DNA of 64,000 nt from Thomasclavelia ramosa DSM 1402 (GCF_014131695.1 NZ_CP036346.1:1984001-2048000); one strand, 5' to 3'. Shown: positions 40,856-50,793, numbered from the stretch's first letter. A program made the numbers and translations. The notes: generated by a model from the sequence alone, not told the origin.

Positions 40856-42034
40856 TTAAAGTATTTCATTATGTTGAATAGGTAAGAAGATAGATTCATA
40901 TTCATTTAAAACATAAGAATCTGTCATCATTGATAAATAGTCAGCAACTATTAATGCTGGATCATTTTTACTATATGCCGGAGCCATCTTATTAACAAAT
41001 GCTTTTATTTTACAATCATGATTATTAGGATCAGTTAATTCATCATAATAAACATGATATAACTGATTAATCATTCGGACTAATTTTGTATTTTCTTTTA
41101 CTAGCACCGGATGTTGATGAACCCGATTGGATAAAAAATTCAATAAAGTTTTCAAAGCACTAAACACTTCATTAGAAAAGCGAAGATATGGCTTTCCATA
41201 ACTATGAATAACAATATCTCCAATCAATCGATTTATCATTGATTTATTATCAAAACCTAAAATATCAGTTACCTCTTTAGGAAGATCAGACTGTTTAATG
41301 ATTCCTACTTTAATTGCGTCTTCAATATCTTTACCAATATATGAGATAACATCTGACACCCGAACAACACAGCCTTCTAATGTCATTGGACGAATAATTA
41401 AGCTAGTATTCTTTTGGTGCCAACAATCTTCATATTCCTGCCAAAATTGCGCAATAGTTTTATCATAATCCGGCATATATTTTTTCGATAACATTTCACC
41501 GTTATGACACAGAATCGCATCTAACACTTGTAAAGAGACATTATAACCGATTCCATCGCGTTCAATAAAAAGAATATTCCGTACACTATTAGCATTATGG
41601 GCAAAATATCCAAATCCCTTTATCTGCAGAATTTTATCAAGAGCTTTTTCTCCAACATGTCCATATGGTGCATGGCCTAGATCATGTCCTAAAGCCGCCG
41701 CTTCAATCAAATCTTGATTTAAAGCAAGACCACGACCAATCTGACGAGCAATCCGACTCACCCATTGGACATGAATAGAACGCTTTGAAATATGAGCATT
41801 ATTAAAAAAAGATAATGCTTGAGTTTTATCAACATATCGCTGATATGATTTACAATATAAAATTCGATCAATGTCTTCTTCAAACGGCCATCGGATATCA
41901 AATTCTTCACGATTTCTAATCGTCTGTTTTACTTTTATACAATCACGATTTTTAGTGGCATAGATAGAAAGCTGATCATCGGCCTCTTTAGTCATTCGTA
42001 ATGCATTTTTTATGACTATTTCTTCTTTTTTCAT
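40856..42034 (-). CDS. dGTPase-like HD-domain phosphohydrolase
   Basis: A 392-residue HD-superfamily enzyme of the deoxyguanosinetriphosphate triphosphohydrolase-like family. The metal-binding His and Asp are visible in HVQWVSRIARQIGRG and AAALGHDLGHAPYGHVGE, with later HNANSVRNI and a C-terminal ADYLSMMTDSYVL. It should hydrolyse dNTPs to nucleosides and tripolyphosphate. The N-terminal DIDRILYCKSYQRYVDKTQ region is typical. GAGGTG precedes the ATG. It lies 43 bases after trkH with no strong terminator, so co-transcription is possible. Confidence 0.9.
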   Translation of the reverse strand: MKKEEIVIKNALRMTKEADDQLSIYATKNRDCIKVKQTIRNREEFDIRWPFEEDIDRILYCKSYQRYVDKTQALSFFNNAHISKRSIHVQWVSRIARQIGRGLALNQDLIEAAALGHDLGHAPYGHVGEKALDKILQIKGFGYFAHNANSVRNILFIERDGIGYNVSLQVLDAILCHNGEMLSKKYMPDYDKTIAQFWQEYEDCWHQKNTSLIIRPMTLEGCVVRVSDVISYIGKDIEDAIKVGIIKQSDLPKEVTDILGFDNKSMINRLIGDIVIHSYGKPYLRFSNEVFSALKTLLNFLSNRVHQHPVLVKENTKLVRMINQLYHVYYDELTDPNNHDCKIKAFVNKMAPAYSKNDPALIVADYLSMMTDSYVLNEYESIFLPIQHNEIL

Positions 42035-42077
42035 TGGAACACCTCTCTATATTCTACACGATTTTTTCTTATTTATG

Positions 42078-43517
42078 CTACTTTCGCCAAAGTGATGGTG
42101 AAAACAAAAGCAGCATTGGGAAAAGTTCTAAACGTCCTGCCAGCATGTCGAAAGTTAAAACTATTTTAGAAACATCTGGCAACGAACCAAAATTACTTAC
42201 TGGTCCAACAACATCTAAACCAGGACCGATATTATTTAAACAAGAAGCAATAGCTGAAAAAGCACTTTTAAAATCAAGATTAAGAAATGTTAAAATCAAT
42301 AACGATAGAGCAAATATCGTAATATATACGACTAAATATGCATGAATCGTTCTGATTACATTATCTTCAACCGGTTGATTTTCAAATTCAACTGCACGAA
42401 CGCTATGGGGATGTAATAATTTATGCAGTTCATTTCTTGCATTTTTAAAATAAATTACAATTCTTGATACCTTGATTCCACCACCAGTTGAGCCTGAACA
42501 AGCACCAACAAACATCAATGATAATAATATTACTTGTGAAAATACTGGCCATTGCCCATAGTCAGCAGTTACAAATCCTGTCGTCGTTATGATTGACCCA
42601 ACCTGGAAACTTGAATAACGGAATGCAGATAAGATTGAATCATATAATGGTAAAATATTAATCGTAATTAAAGCTATTGCAGCAACAATTATAATCAAAT
42701 ACCAGCGCAATTCTTCGCTTTTTAATACTTCCTTGATTCGCCCTAAAATGAAGAAATAAATCAAGTTAAAATTAATTCCAAATAAGATCATAAAAACAGT
42801 TATCACACCATCAATATAAGCACTATCATAAGCAGCGATACTTGCGTTTTTAATTCCAAACCCTCCTGTACCAGCGGTTCCAAAAGCATTCAAAATGCAA
42901 TCAAATAACGGCATTCCGCCAAATAGTAAAAGAATTATTTCAATAACCGTCATAATTGCATAAATCACATATAAGATTCGTGCAGTTAATCGTACTTTAG
43001 AAACCAATTTTCCAACCACCGGTCCAGGAACCTCAGCTCGTAAAATATGTAATGAACGTCCTGAAGCAATCGGGATAAATGCGATTACAAACACAAGAAT
43101 CCCCATTCCTCCAACCCAATGTGTAAAGCTTCGCCAAAATAAACTTGTATGGCTTAATGCCTCCACATTGGATAAAATCGAAGATCCGGTTGTTGTAAAA
43201 CCCGATACAGTTTCAAACACCGCATCTACATATGAAGGTATCTCACCAGTTAAACAAAACGGAATGGCCCCTAATAATGATATCAATAACCAGCTCAATG
43301 CTACGATAGCAAAACCCTCACGAGCATAAATATTCTTTTTACGAGGAGCTTTTCTTGAAATTAGAATTCCTAAAGCCAGCATTATTATGCCAAGTATCGC
43401 ATAATAAACCCCCTCTGTTTCTTGATAAATCAACGAGACAATTACTGGCATGAACATTAATAAACCGGTAATTGTTAATAACTTACCGATTGTAAAAACA
43501 ATCATTTTTTTATTCAT
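42078..43517 (-). CDS. trkH: TrkH family potassium channel subunit
   Basis: A 479-residue membrane protein with four M1-P-M2-like repeats typical of the TrkH/KtrB family. Selectivity-filter loops appear as TVSGFTTTGSSIL, GTAGTGGFG, TTTGFVTADY and SCLNNIGPGLDVVG. TSLFWRSFTHWVGGMGILVFV is a strong TrkH signature. It imports K+ with the RCK protein TrkA, whose gene lies immediately upstream (5-base gap). The length and N-terminal extra helices favour TrkH over KtrB. Confidence 0.94.
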   Translation of the reverse strand: MNKKMIVFTIGKLLTITGLLMFMPVIVSLIYQETEGVYYAILGIIMLALGILISRKAPRKKNIYAREGFAIVALSWLLISLLGAIPFCLTGEIPSYVDAVFETVSGFTTTGSSILSNVEALSHTSLFWRSFTHWVGGMGILVFVIAFIPIASGRSLHILRAEVPGPVVGKLVSKVRLTARILYVIYAIMTVIEIILLLFGGMPLFDCILNAFGTAGTGGFGIKNASIAAYDSAYIDGVITVFMILFGINFNLIYFFILGRIKEVLKSEELRWYLIIIVAAIALITINILPLYDSILSAFRYSSFQVGSIITTTGFVTADYGQWPVFSQVILLSLMFVGACSGSTGGGIKVSRIVIYFKNARNELHKLLHPHSVRAVEFENQPVEDNVIRTIHAYLVVYITIFALSLLILTFLNLDFKSAFSAIASCLNNIGPGLDVVGPVSNFGSLPDVSKIVLTFDMLAGRLELFPMLLLFSPSLWRK

Positions 43518-43522
43518 CCTGC

Positions 43523-44884
43523 TTATCTCCTTATAATATCATTTAGACTTTTCATTGTCTCACCACGAGAAATAATGACTAAATGATCCCCTAATTCAAT
43601 CGTCGTATCCCCCTTAGGTACAATTGTTTCATTTTCTCGGGAAATAGCAGCAACTAACACATGATTCTTTAAATTCAAATCATTTAACGTCATTCCTAAA
43701 AAAGTTATTTTAGGTGTAGCGATAAATTCACTAGCTTCCACTTCACCATCTACAATCTTATATAAAGTTTTAACACTTGAATCATCATCTTTATTCATTT
43801 TTGCTCGAACATAACGAATTATTTGACCAGCAATAATTTTCTTTGGAGCTACGATACTATCAACCTTTAGACTATCCGCAAGACCTGTAAAACTCATCCG
43901 AGTAACTTTAGCAATAGTCTTTTTATGATAAATATTTTTAGCATACAAAGATAAAATTAAATTTTCTTCATCTAACCCTGTCAATGCTAAAAAAGCATCT
44001 GTTGTCTCTAAACCTTCTTCTAATAATACCTCTTCATCACTTCCATCTGCATTAATAACAGTAACAAACGGTAATTTTTTAGCAAGCACACGACAATGTT
44101 CAATATCCTTTTCAATGATTTTTACTTTTATTCCTTGAACCCCTAACTGTTTAGCTAAATAATAAGCAATCTTTCCTCCACCAACAATTAAAACATTTTT
44201 TATCCTATTTGTAACAATGCCAATATCTAAACAAAATCTTGATAAGTCTCGATGTGATCCTGTAATAAATAAATGATCACCTGGTTTAATAATATAATTA
44301 CCATCTGGTATAATTACTTCTTCATTGTGACTTACAGCACATACTAAAATATTAGTCTTAGTAATACTATGTAATTGACTTAGCGGAATATCACGTAAAT
44401 AACTATCTTCTTCTACATAAAATTCTGCCAATTCAACTTTTCCACGAGCAAAGGTATCAACCTTTACCGCCGAAGGAAATGATAATGATCTTCTAATCTC
44501 ATTTGCTGCTTCTAATTCAGGATTAATAATCATTGAAAAACCTAACTGATTACGCATAAAATCACGTTGTTTAGAATAATCGGGATTTCTTACTCGAGCA
44601 ATTGTATGGCGAGTCCCCATTTGTTTTGCCATTAATCCAGCTAAGATATTTAATTCATCCGATGCAGTAACACAAATAATCAAATTTGCTGTAGTTGCCC
44701 CTGCCTCCATCAAGATATCATAAGAACCACCATTACCTACAACTCCAATGACATCATATAAGTTTACTACATCTTCTATTTTTTGTGCATCCTGGTCAAT
44801 CACAATAATATCATGATCCTCGTTGGACATATGCTTAATTAAAGTTTTTCCAACCTTACCAGCACCCAAAATTATAACATTCAT
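43523..44884 (-). CDS. trkA: Trk system potassium uptake protein TrkA
   Basis: A 453-residue cytosolic gating subunit with two RCK units. Each has an NAD-binding Rossmann domain (NVIILGAGKVGKTLIKHM at 1; VLIVGGGKIAYYLAKQLGVQ near 225) and a TrkA-C domain (near 140-215 and 370-450). The double-RCK architecture is that of TrkA proper, pairing with TrkH. AGGGAGG precedes the ATG. The promoter upstream has TTGAGA and TACAAT with 17-base spacing. A separate KtrAB system is encoded just upstream. Confidence 0.94.
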   Translation of the reverse strand: MNVIILGAGKVGKTLIKHMSNEDHDIIVIDQDAQKIEDVVNLYDVIGVVGNGGSYDILMEAGATTANLIICVTASDELNILAGLMAKQMGTRHTIARVRNPDYSKQRDFMRNQLGFSMIINPELEAANEIRRSLSFPSAVKVDTFARGKVELAEFYVEEDSYLRDIPLSQLHSITKTNILVCAVSHNEEVIIPDGNYIIKPGDHLFITGSHRDLSRFCLDIGIVTNRIKNVLIVGGGKIAYYLAKQLGVQGIKVKIIEKDIEHCRVLAKKLPFVTVINADGSDEEVLLEEGLETTDAFLALTGLDEENLILSLYAKNIYHKKTIAKVTRMSFTGLADSLKVDSIVAPKKIIAGQIIRYVRAKMNKDDDSSVKTLYKIVDGEVEASEFIATPKITFLGMTLNDLNLKNHVLVAAISRENETIVPKGDTTIELGDHLVIISRGETMKSLNDIIRR

Positions 44885-44913
44885 AAAGAATAGCCTCCCT
44901 TGATAATAACCAA

Positions 44914-44942
44914 ATTGTAGTCCATTTTCCTATATTTCTCAA
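44914..44942 (-). promoter_or_regulatory. Promoter of trkA-trkH
   Basis: On the minus strand TTGAGA (44942-44937) and TACAAT (44919-44914) are exactly 17 bases apart, ending 29 bases before the trkA ATG. The leader is too short for a ydaO c-di-AMP riboswitch. Confidence 0.7.
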
Positions 44943-45135
44943 TAGGAATTCGGCAAATACATAAGAAGTTTACCAAATTGAAACATTTTTACAAGGACTT
45001 AATAAGTTCTTATAAGATTAACAATTTTTATATCATTTAATTTTAAAATAGATTTCTCATTTTCATTAACTATGATTCATTAGTATAAATTTAAATAACT
45101 TAGCCTATATTAGCCTTCGTAAACCATTTATAACA
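44943..45135. other. AT-rich intergenic stretch without a gene
   Basis: The 342 bases between trkA and the KtrA-like gene hold the trkA promoter and a large terminator hairpin at the two ends. In between I find no open frame with a ribosome binding site, no RNA motif and no repeat. Confidence 0.6.
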
Positions 45136-45228
45136 AAATAAAAAAGGACTAAATAAACTAAATCCTATAGATGACACTCCTCTTTATTTTGTGTCTTTTC
45201 TATAGGATTTAGTTTAAAAAGTGTCCTT
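45136..45228 (-). terminator. Large compound terminator hairpin of the KtrA-like gene
   Basis: A perfect 17-bp pair (AAACTAAATCCTATAGA at 45155-45171 with 45199-45215) is enclosed by AAGGAC/GTCCTT and encloses a further GACAC/GTGTC stem. TTTTTTATTTT follows on the minus strand. The stop codon of the KtrA-like gene lies in the outer stem. Confidence 0.7.
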
Positions 45229-45892
45229 ATTTAGTCATATAATCGAATCTTTCCAGTTCTTTAGTCTTACCAATTACCAAGAAATGATCCCCATTTTGGA
45301 TCACATATTCTGGAGCAACATCTAGAGAAAGATGATCTTCATCACCATGTTTGATTCCAATAATATTCATATTATAAACACGACGAATATTTAAATCAAT
45401 AAAATTCTTTCCTACCCAATCAAGTGGTGCTTTAATTTCAACTACTGAATAATCTTCATCAAGTTCAACTAAGTCAACAATACTTTTTCTCAATAAACTC
45501 TTAGCTACTTTAAGTCCCATATCTTTTTCAGCACGAATAACTTTATTAGCCCCTACCTTTTCAAGAATTTTCATAAATTGTTTATTTTTAGCCTTGGCAA
45601 TAACATATGGAACACCCAATTCTTTTAAATTCATAGTTGCTAAAACAGCTTCTTCCAAATGTGTTCCGATTGCAACAATAGCAACATCAATATCCTCAAT
45701 ACCGATAGCTCGCAGCTCTTCTTGATCAGTAACATTCGCTACAACTGCTTTCGTTACTTCATCAGCTACCCGCTCAACACATGATTCATCTTGATCAACA
45801 GCAATAACCTCACAGCCATATTCTGCCAATGTTGTTGCGACTGTTGAACCGAAAATTCCTAATCCTAATACTGCATATTGTTTACTATTCAT
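45227..45892 (-). CDS. ktrA: KtrA-like potassium channel regulator (RCK)
   Basis: A 221-residue cytosolic RCK protein: an N-terminal Rossmann domain (YAVLGLGIFGSTVATTLAEYGCEVIAVDQDE) and a C-terminal TrkA-C domain (from about residue 135) ending HFLVIGKTKELERFD. The single-unit length is typical of KtrA/KtrC, which gate KtrB/KtrD with ATP/ADP, and c-di-AMP binding to the C-domain is established for the family. It follows the KtrB-like gene by 15 bases and ends the five-gene operon. Confidence 0.94.
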   Translation of the reverse strand: MNSKQYAVLGLGIFGSTVATTLAEYGCEVIAVDQDESCVERVADEVTKAVVANVTDQEELRAIGIEDIDVAIVAIGTHLEEAVLATMNLKELGVPYVIAKAKNKQFMKILEKVGANKVIRAEKDMGLKVAKSLLRKSIVDLVELDEDYSVVEIKAPLDWVGKNFIDLNIRRVYNMNIIGIKHGDEDHLSLDVAPEYVIQNGDHFLVIGKTKELERFDYMTK

Positions 45893-45907
45893 CTTTATAC
45901 CCTCTTT

Positions 45908-47311
45908 TTATCCTAATAAGATATTCCCATCAGGATACCTTACCTCTTTTTTACTTGCTTGCATATATGATTTTCTTGCAAAAGAAATCATCATTGTAAT
46001 TGGTCCGATTCGACCAATATACATCAACATAATTATTACAATTTTACCGAAAACACTTAAATACGGTGTTAGTGAAGCACTTAATCCTACCGTTGCTCCT
46101 GCAGAAACAACCTCAAAACAAATATCAATAAATGGTGCCTGTTCGGTAATACTCAAAGCAAATATACTTAAAAATACAATTGCTAATGCCATAGAAATAA
46201 TCGCAAATGAACGCACAATTAAACGTTTAGGAATTCTTCTTGAAAAAGCTGTTACTTCTTTGCGTCCATGATAAATATTGTATACTTCTAATACACCTAT
46301 TGCAAACGTTACTGTTTTGATTCCTCCAGCAGTACCTGCAGGTGAACCACCAATAAACATCAATACACACATCATCAACTTCGTTGAAGGATGTAAACTT
46401 GCCATGTCAACTGAAGCAAACCCAGCCGTTCTAAGAGTTGCTGATTGAAAAAAAGAAATCTGTATTTGATCAAATAGAGGTAGTCCTCCAATTGTTTTGA
46501 TATTATTAAATTCACACAAATAAAATAAAACAGCTCCTGCTAATAACAATACTACTGTTGCAATAATAACCAGTTTTGTATGTAATGAAAAACTTTTAAA
46601 TAAATGTTTTTTACTAAATTTCGACCGTTTTCCATACTCTTTTTTTATACAATGAGCAACATCAAACCAAACAACAAATCCAAGACCACCCATTATAATC
46701 AAACCTGGAATAACCAAATTGATAATCAGATTATTTTGATATCCAATCAATGAGTTAGCTCCTAGCACATCAAATCCAGCATTACAAAATGCTGAAATCG
46801 AGTGAAAGATTGAATAATAAATTCCTTTCACGATTCCAAAATCAGGAATAAATACAAATGCTAGAATGATTGCACCTAACCCTTCAACAATAAATGTATA
46901 TTTAATTACATTTTTTACAAACTTAGGCAGATCATTTAACGATGGCTGATTTAAAGCTTCTTGTAAAACCAACTTATTTGTAAGAGATATTTTCTTTTTG
47001 ACCATTATTAATAATAAATTTAAAAAAGTCAAAAAACCTAACCCACCAATTTGAATTAAAATAATAATAACGATTTGTCCTAATATATTGAACTGTTCAC
47101 TTGTTACTACAGGTACTAATCCTGTTACACAAGTTGCTGAAGTAGCAATAAATAAATTATTTAAATATGCTGTCGGTGTTGTATTATTACAAATTGGCAG
47201 CATTAACAAAACTGAACCAATTAAGATAACTGCTAAAAAGCTAATGGCAATCTGTCTTGTTGGTCGCATAGGATGGTGCTCATGATGCATCTTTAAAGTC
47301 GAGACCTTCAT
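45908..47311 (-). CDS. ktrB: KtrB-like potassium transporter membrane subunit
   Basis: A 467-residue TrkH/KtrB family channel with four selectivity-filter repeats, visible as ATSATCVTGLVPV, SAFCNAGFDVLG, ATLRTAGFASVD and SAGATVGLSASLT. GGSPAGTAGGIKTVTFAI and a C-terminal MYIGRIGPITMMI are typical of KtrB. It forms K+ uptake (often Na+-dependent) with the adjacent KtrA-like protein. It starts 11 bases after the mntP stop. The N-terminus is short and charged, as in KtrB rather than TrkH. Confidence 0.95.
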   Translation of the reverse strand: MKVSTLKMHHEHHPMRPTRQIAISFLAVILIGSVLLMLPICNNTTPTAYLNNLFIATSATCVTGLVPVVTSEQFNILGQIVIIILIQIGGLGFLTFLNLLLIMVKKKISLTNKLVLQEALNQPSLNDLPKFVKNVIKYTFIVEGLGAIILAFVFIPDFGIVKGIYYSIFHSISAFCNAGFDVLGANSLIGYQNNLIINLVIPGLIIMGGLGFVVWFDVAHCIKKEYGKRSKFSKKHLFKSFSLHTKLVIIATVVLLLAGAVLFYLCEFNNIKTIGGLPLFDQIQISFFQSATLRTAGFASVDMASLHPSTKLMMCVLMFIGGSPAGTAGGIKTVTFAIGVLEVYNIYHGRKEVTAFSRRIPKRLIVRSFAIISMALAIVFLSIFALSITEQAPFIDICFEVVSAGATVGLSASLTPYLSVFGKIVIIMLMYIGRIGPITMMISFARKSYMQASKKEVRYPDGNILLG

Positions 47312-47322
47312 TTTTTATCCTC

Positions 47323-47883
47323 CTAAAAGAACAAGTGGTCAATTAATATTTTTGCGCCCATCACAATTAATATTAATCCACCGGCTAATTCTGCTTTACT
47401 CTTATATTTTTCACCAAATACATTACCAACTTTGACCCCAATTACACAAATAATAAAGGTAATAATTCCAATCATGCTTACTGAAAGCAATAATGACACA
47501 TTAAAGAACGCAAAAGTAATGCCAACAGCTAGGGCATCTATGCTGGTAGCAATTGACAACATGATCAAATCCCCTAATCTCAAACTATCATCTTGACATT
47601 CATCATCATCACTTGATAATGCTTCTTTAATCATATTCGCCCCGATTAAAGCTAATAAGATAAAAGCAATCCAGTGATCAATAGCTGCAATCTTATTGGC
47701 AAATGTTGTTCCTAAAACATAACCTAATGCCGGCATTAAAGCTTGAAACACCCCGAAAAAAGCAGCAATGATAATAGCTTTTTTATAGTTCATTCTTCGC
47801 ATTGCTAAACCTTTACAGATTGAAACTGCAAAAGCATCCATTGCTAAGCCCACTCCAATGAGGGCTATTTCTATTATTGACAT
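47323..47883 (-). CDS. mntP: Manganese efflux pump MntP
   Basis: A 186-residue six-helix membrane protein that exports Mn2+. The conserved acidic helices are visible as IGVGLAMDAFAVSICKGLAMR and, in the second half, ATSIDALAVGITFAF, the inverted-repeat motifs of the family. It starts 7 bases after the FAD-dependent oxidoreductase stop and precedes ktrB by 11 bases, so it is part of a five-gene operon. No Mn2+ riboswitch stands in front of it here, unlike the P-type ATPase at 3032-5629. Confidence 0.94.
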   Translation of the reverse strand: MSIIEIALIGVGLAMDAFAVSICKGLAMRRMNYKKAIIIAAFFGVFQALMPALGYVLGTTFANKIAAIDHWIAFILLALIGANMIKEALSSDDDECQDDSLRLGDLIMLSIATSIDALAVGITFAFFNVSLLLSVSMIGIITFIICVIGVKVGNVFGEKYKSKAELAGGLILIVMGAKILIDHLFF

Positions 47884-47890
47884 TCCTTAT

Positions 47891-49462
47891 CTATTCCCCT
47901 TTTAAAATAAATTCACTACATTTTAAACCATCTATTGCACTAGACATAATTCCACCAGCATACCCAGCGCCTTCACCAATCGGCATGATTCCCTTAATAT
48001 TACTTTGAAAATTTTCATCACGATATAAGCGTACTGGTGCTGAACTTCTAGATTCAACTCCTGAAAGCATTGCTTTTTCTGTAAACCCTGTAAATTTATG
48101 ATTCATTAATTGTAATCCTTCTTTTAAAGCAAGATTGACCTCATTACTAAATATTTGACTTAATTTAGCATATCTCACATTTGGTTGAACACTGCAGCTT
48201 ACTTCTTCCATTTTTAAATCCAGAGTATCATTTAAATAATCTTCAACCCTCATGACTGGCACACTATAATCTTTACCACCTAATTCAAAAGCTTTTTGTT
48301 CTAATTCTCGTTGATAGGTAATACCAGCTAATGGATGCGAACTAGCAAAATCTTCAGGTCCCACAGTAACCAGAACTGCACTATTAGCATTTGCTTCATC
48401 ACGAGCTTGATTACTCATTCCATTAACAACGATTCCACCAGCCTCACTACTTGAGTTTATAACTTTACCTCCCGGACACATACAAAAAGTATATACTCCA
48501 CGACCATTACTAGTTTTGACCGCTAATTTATAATCAGCAGCTTTTAAACTTGGATGATTCGCATATTTACCATATTGATGCTCATTTATGAATGACTGCA
48601 AGTGTTCAATTCGAAGTCCTACCGCAAATGATTTTTGCTCCATTTTTATTCCTTTTTGATATAGCATTTCATAAGTGTCTCGAGCACTATGACCAATTGC
48701 TAGAACTAATTTATCTAATTCCATCGTAGTTTTAATATTATTTTTTTCAACAACAATGTTTACTAGCTGATCATCTGCTAAATTAACATCAACTAATTTT
48801 GTCTCAAATAACACTTCACCACCATTAGCAATAATCGTCTCACGCATACTTTTAACAACCTTAATTAAATAATCAGTCCCTACATGTGGCTTATTTACAT
48901 ATAAAATATCACTTTCAGCACCATGCTTAACAAAGGTTTCAAGAATAAATTTTTTTCGTTTATCCTTAACCCCAGTTGTTAATTTGCCATCACTAAAAGT
49001 TCCTGCTCCCCCTTCCCCAAATTGAACATTACTATCAGGACTTAATTTCCCTGTTTTAAAAAAGTTATCGATATCTTCTTTCCTCTGTTCAACCGCATTG
49101 CCACGTTCAATCAATGTTACCTTTTGATGAGCCCGCGCCAAATTATAAGCGCAAAAAAGTCCAGCGGGACCACTGCCTACTACTACAATATGCTCGTCAG
49201 TTGATTTTAAAACCGGATAGTCATAAGCAACTACTTTTGATAAGTTTAATTTAGGATATTTTTTTATCATTAAATCTTCATTCTCGACAGTAAAATTAAA
49301 ACTACAAACAAAGTGAACTTTGTTTTTTCTTCTTGCATCAACAGCCTGTTTAACTAGTTTAACGTCAAATATTTTATTTTTAGAAATATTTAATTGTTGT
49401 GAGATTATTTTTCGATAATCTGCCAGTTCCAAAGGAACTTTTACATTATTTATTAATAACAT
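47891..49462 (-). CDS. FAD-dependent dehydrogenase, COG2509-like
   Basis: A 523-residue cytosolic flavoprotein. After a 90-residue N-terminal domain (MLLINNVKVPLELADYRKII), the FAD-binding motif VVVGSGPAGLFCAYNLARA appears, then NVQFGEGGAGTFSDGKLTTGVKDKR, and a C-terminal IMPIGEGAGYAGGIMSSAIDG. This is the widespread uncharacterised FAD-dependent dehydrogenase family of Firmicutes, sometimes annotated as RNA- or menaquinone-linked without proof. It overlaps the next flavoprotein gene by 10 bases. The substrate is unknown. Confidence 0.88.
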   Translation of the reverse strand: MLLINNVKVPLELADYRKIISQQLNISKNKIFDVKLVKQAVDARRKNKVHFVCSFNFTVENEDLMIKKYPKLNLSKVVAYDYPVLKSTDEHIVVVGSGPAGLFCAYNLARAHQKVTLIERGNAVEQRKEDIDNFFKTGKLSPDSNVQFGEGGAGTFSDGKLTTGVKDKRKKFILETFVKHGAESDILYVNKPHVGTDYLIKVVKSMRETIIANGGEVLFETKLVDVNLADDQLVNIVVEKNNIKTTMELDKLVLAIGHSARDTYEMLYQKGIKMEQKSFAVGLRIEHLQSFINEHQYGKYANHPSLKAADYKLAVKTSNGRGVYTFCMCPGGKVINSSSEAGGIVVNGMSNQARDEANANSAVLVTVGPEDFASSHPLAGITYQRELEQKAFELGGKDYSVPVMRVEDYLNDTLDLKMEEVSCSVQPNVRYAKLSQIFSNEVNLALKEGLQLMNHKFTGFTEKAMLSGVESRSSAPVRLYRDENFQSNIKGIMPIGEGAGYAGGIMSSAIDGLKCSEFILKGE

Positions 49463-50577
49463 TTTTTTACCTGCTTATTCATTATTGTTTTAGCGATATG
49501 ATGGCCTGAAGCAAAAGCAAAATGTAAATTATATCCGCCACAATCACCATCAACATCTAAAAGCTCCCCAGCCAAATATATTCCAGGGTATTTAATCACT
49601 TCCAAATTTTCATCTATTTCATCCAAACTAACCCCACCACTCATAACTTGAGCTTTACTGTAATCATATGTATCGATAATTTTAAAGCGGATATCTTTTA
49701 AATTATCAATATCTTTTAATATTTTAGCTAATTTATCATTGAAGATTCCTTCTAAATAATAATGACCAAATCTATCATGCCGCTCTTTTAAAAATCGTTC
49801 TAATTCTTGGCTAGTATATTCCTCCATTAGATCTAAACTAATCTCTTTATTTCCGCAATAACGTGATAATAATCGTGATAACTGCATAATACATATTCCT
49901 GATAACCCATTATCACTAAATAACACTTCACCATTTTGACTTTCAATTAATTTTCCATCTACTAATAAACTCGCTTTACATTTAGTTCGAACGCCTTTTA
50001 AGCTTCGGTAGGCTGGTTTGGTTTTTATTTGAACTAGACTAGGATACAACTTTGTCACCTTTAAATCAAGCAATTTAACCAAATCATAACTATTTTTGCC
50101 TGATAATAAAGAAGCAGGTGAGCCTGTTGCAATAACAATATTATTACAAAAGTATTCACCTTTATTAGTTTTAACTATATACCCATCCTTTTTAACGATA
50201 ATATTTTTAGCCTGACACTCTTCAATTAAAGCAACTTGATCAAAATTATTCATTAAAGCATTTTTTACGGTTAAACTTTGATTAGAACGCGGATAAAGAA
50301 GTGTTCCCACCTGTCGAGTCATTACTCCAATTTGGTTAAAATATTTTCTTGCATCAAAGGCATGAATAATCCTCTTAATCTTGGATTCATCAGTATTGTA
50401 AAAATACATATCTAAATTAGTATTAGATAAATTACAGCGACCATTACCACTAGCTAAAATTTTTCGTCCTGCCTTATTTGATTGTTCAAGAATAATTACA
50501 TTATGATTACTTTTAGCTAGTTCATGACCACAAATCAGTCCACTAGCTCCAGCTCCAATAATTACTGTTGTTTCCAT
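49453..50577 (-). CDS. HI0933 family flavoprotein (NAD(P)/FAD-dependent oxidoreductase)
   Basis: A 374-residue flavoprotein. The N-terminal VIIGAGASGLICGHELA and AGRKILASGNGRCNLSNTNLD, and the C-terminal LAGELLDVDGDCGGYNLHFAFASGHHIA, are signatures of the HI0933 family (BaiN-like), whose members include a bile-acid-related reductase but mostly lack known substrates. AAGGAG precedes the ATG. It is the first gene of an operon running HI0933-like, COG2509-like, mntP, ktrB, ktrA. Confidence 0.9.
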   Translation of the reverse strand: METTVIIGAGASGLICGHELAKSNHNVIILEQSNKAGRKILASGNGRCNLSNTNLDMYFYNTDESKIKRIIHAFDARKYFNQIGVMTRQVGTLLYPRSNQSLTVKNALMNNFDQVALIEECQAKNIIVKKDGYIVKTNKGEYFCNNIVIATGSPASLLSGKNSYDLVKLLDLKVTKLYPSLVQIKTKPAYRSLKGVRTKCKASLLVDGKLIESQNGEVLFSDNGLSGICIMQLSRLLSRYCGNKEISLDLMEEYTSQELERFLKERHDRFGHYYLEGIFNDKLAKILKDIDNLKDIRFKIIDTYDYSKAQVMSGGVSLDEIDENLEVIKYPGIYLAGELLDVDGDCGGYNLHFAFASGHHIAKTIMNKQVKKCY

Positions 50578-50600
50578 ACATTGCTCCTTTTAATGCCTAG

Positions 50601-50629
50601 ATTATAGCATACTCGCTATTTATTTAAAA
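50601..50629 (-). promoter_or_regulatory. Promoter of the flavoprotein-mntP-ktrBA operon
   Basis: On the minus strand TATAAT is preceded by TG one base upstream (extended -10) and by TTTTAA 17 bases further. It ends about 24 bases before the first ATG of the operon. Confidence 0.65.
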
Positions 50630-50793
50630 CTAATCTTAATGTTTTTAGCAGAGTTCTTTTGAATTAGAAAAGGATGAACTACTATTTTATTCCATGAAAC
50701 CTTTTTGATTATTTTAAAACAACTGCTTTTTATCTATTAAACTCTGCTTTTTCCTCATAAAATCAGAATATTTATCTCATTTAAAACGCCCCT

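Noticed and set aside
44885-45226. ydaO c-di-AMP riboswitch ahead of trkA
   Set aside because: The trkA promoter lies only 29 bases before the start codon, so there is no room for the long riboswitch, and no ydaO core is visible.
50647-50748. 9-bp inverted repeat AGCAGAGTT/AACTCTGCT ahead of the yebC-like gene
   Set aside because: The arms are 84 bases apart and no conserved motif or T tract accompanies them, so it may be chance.
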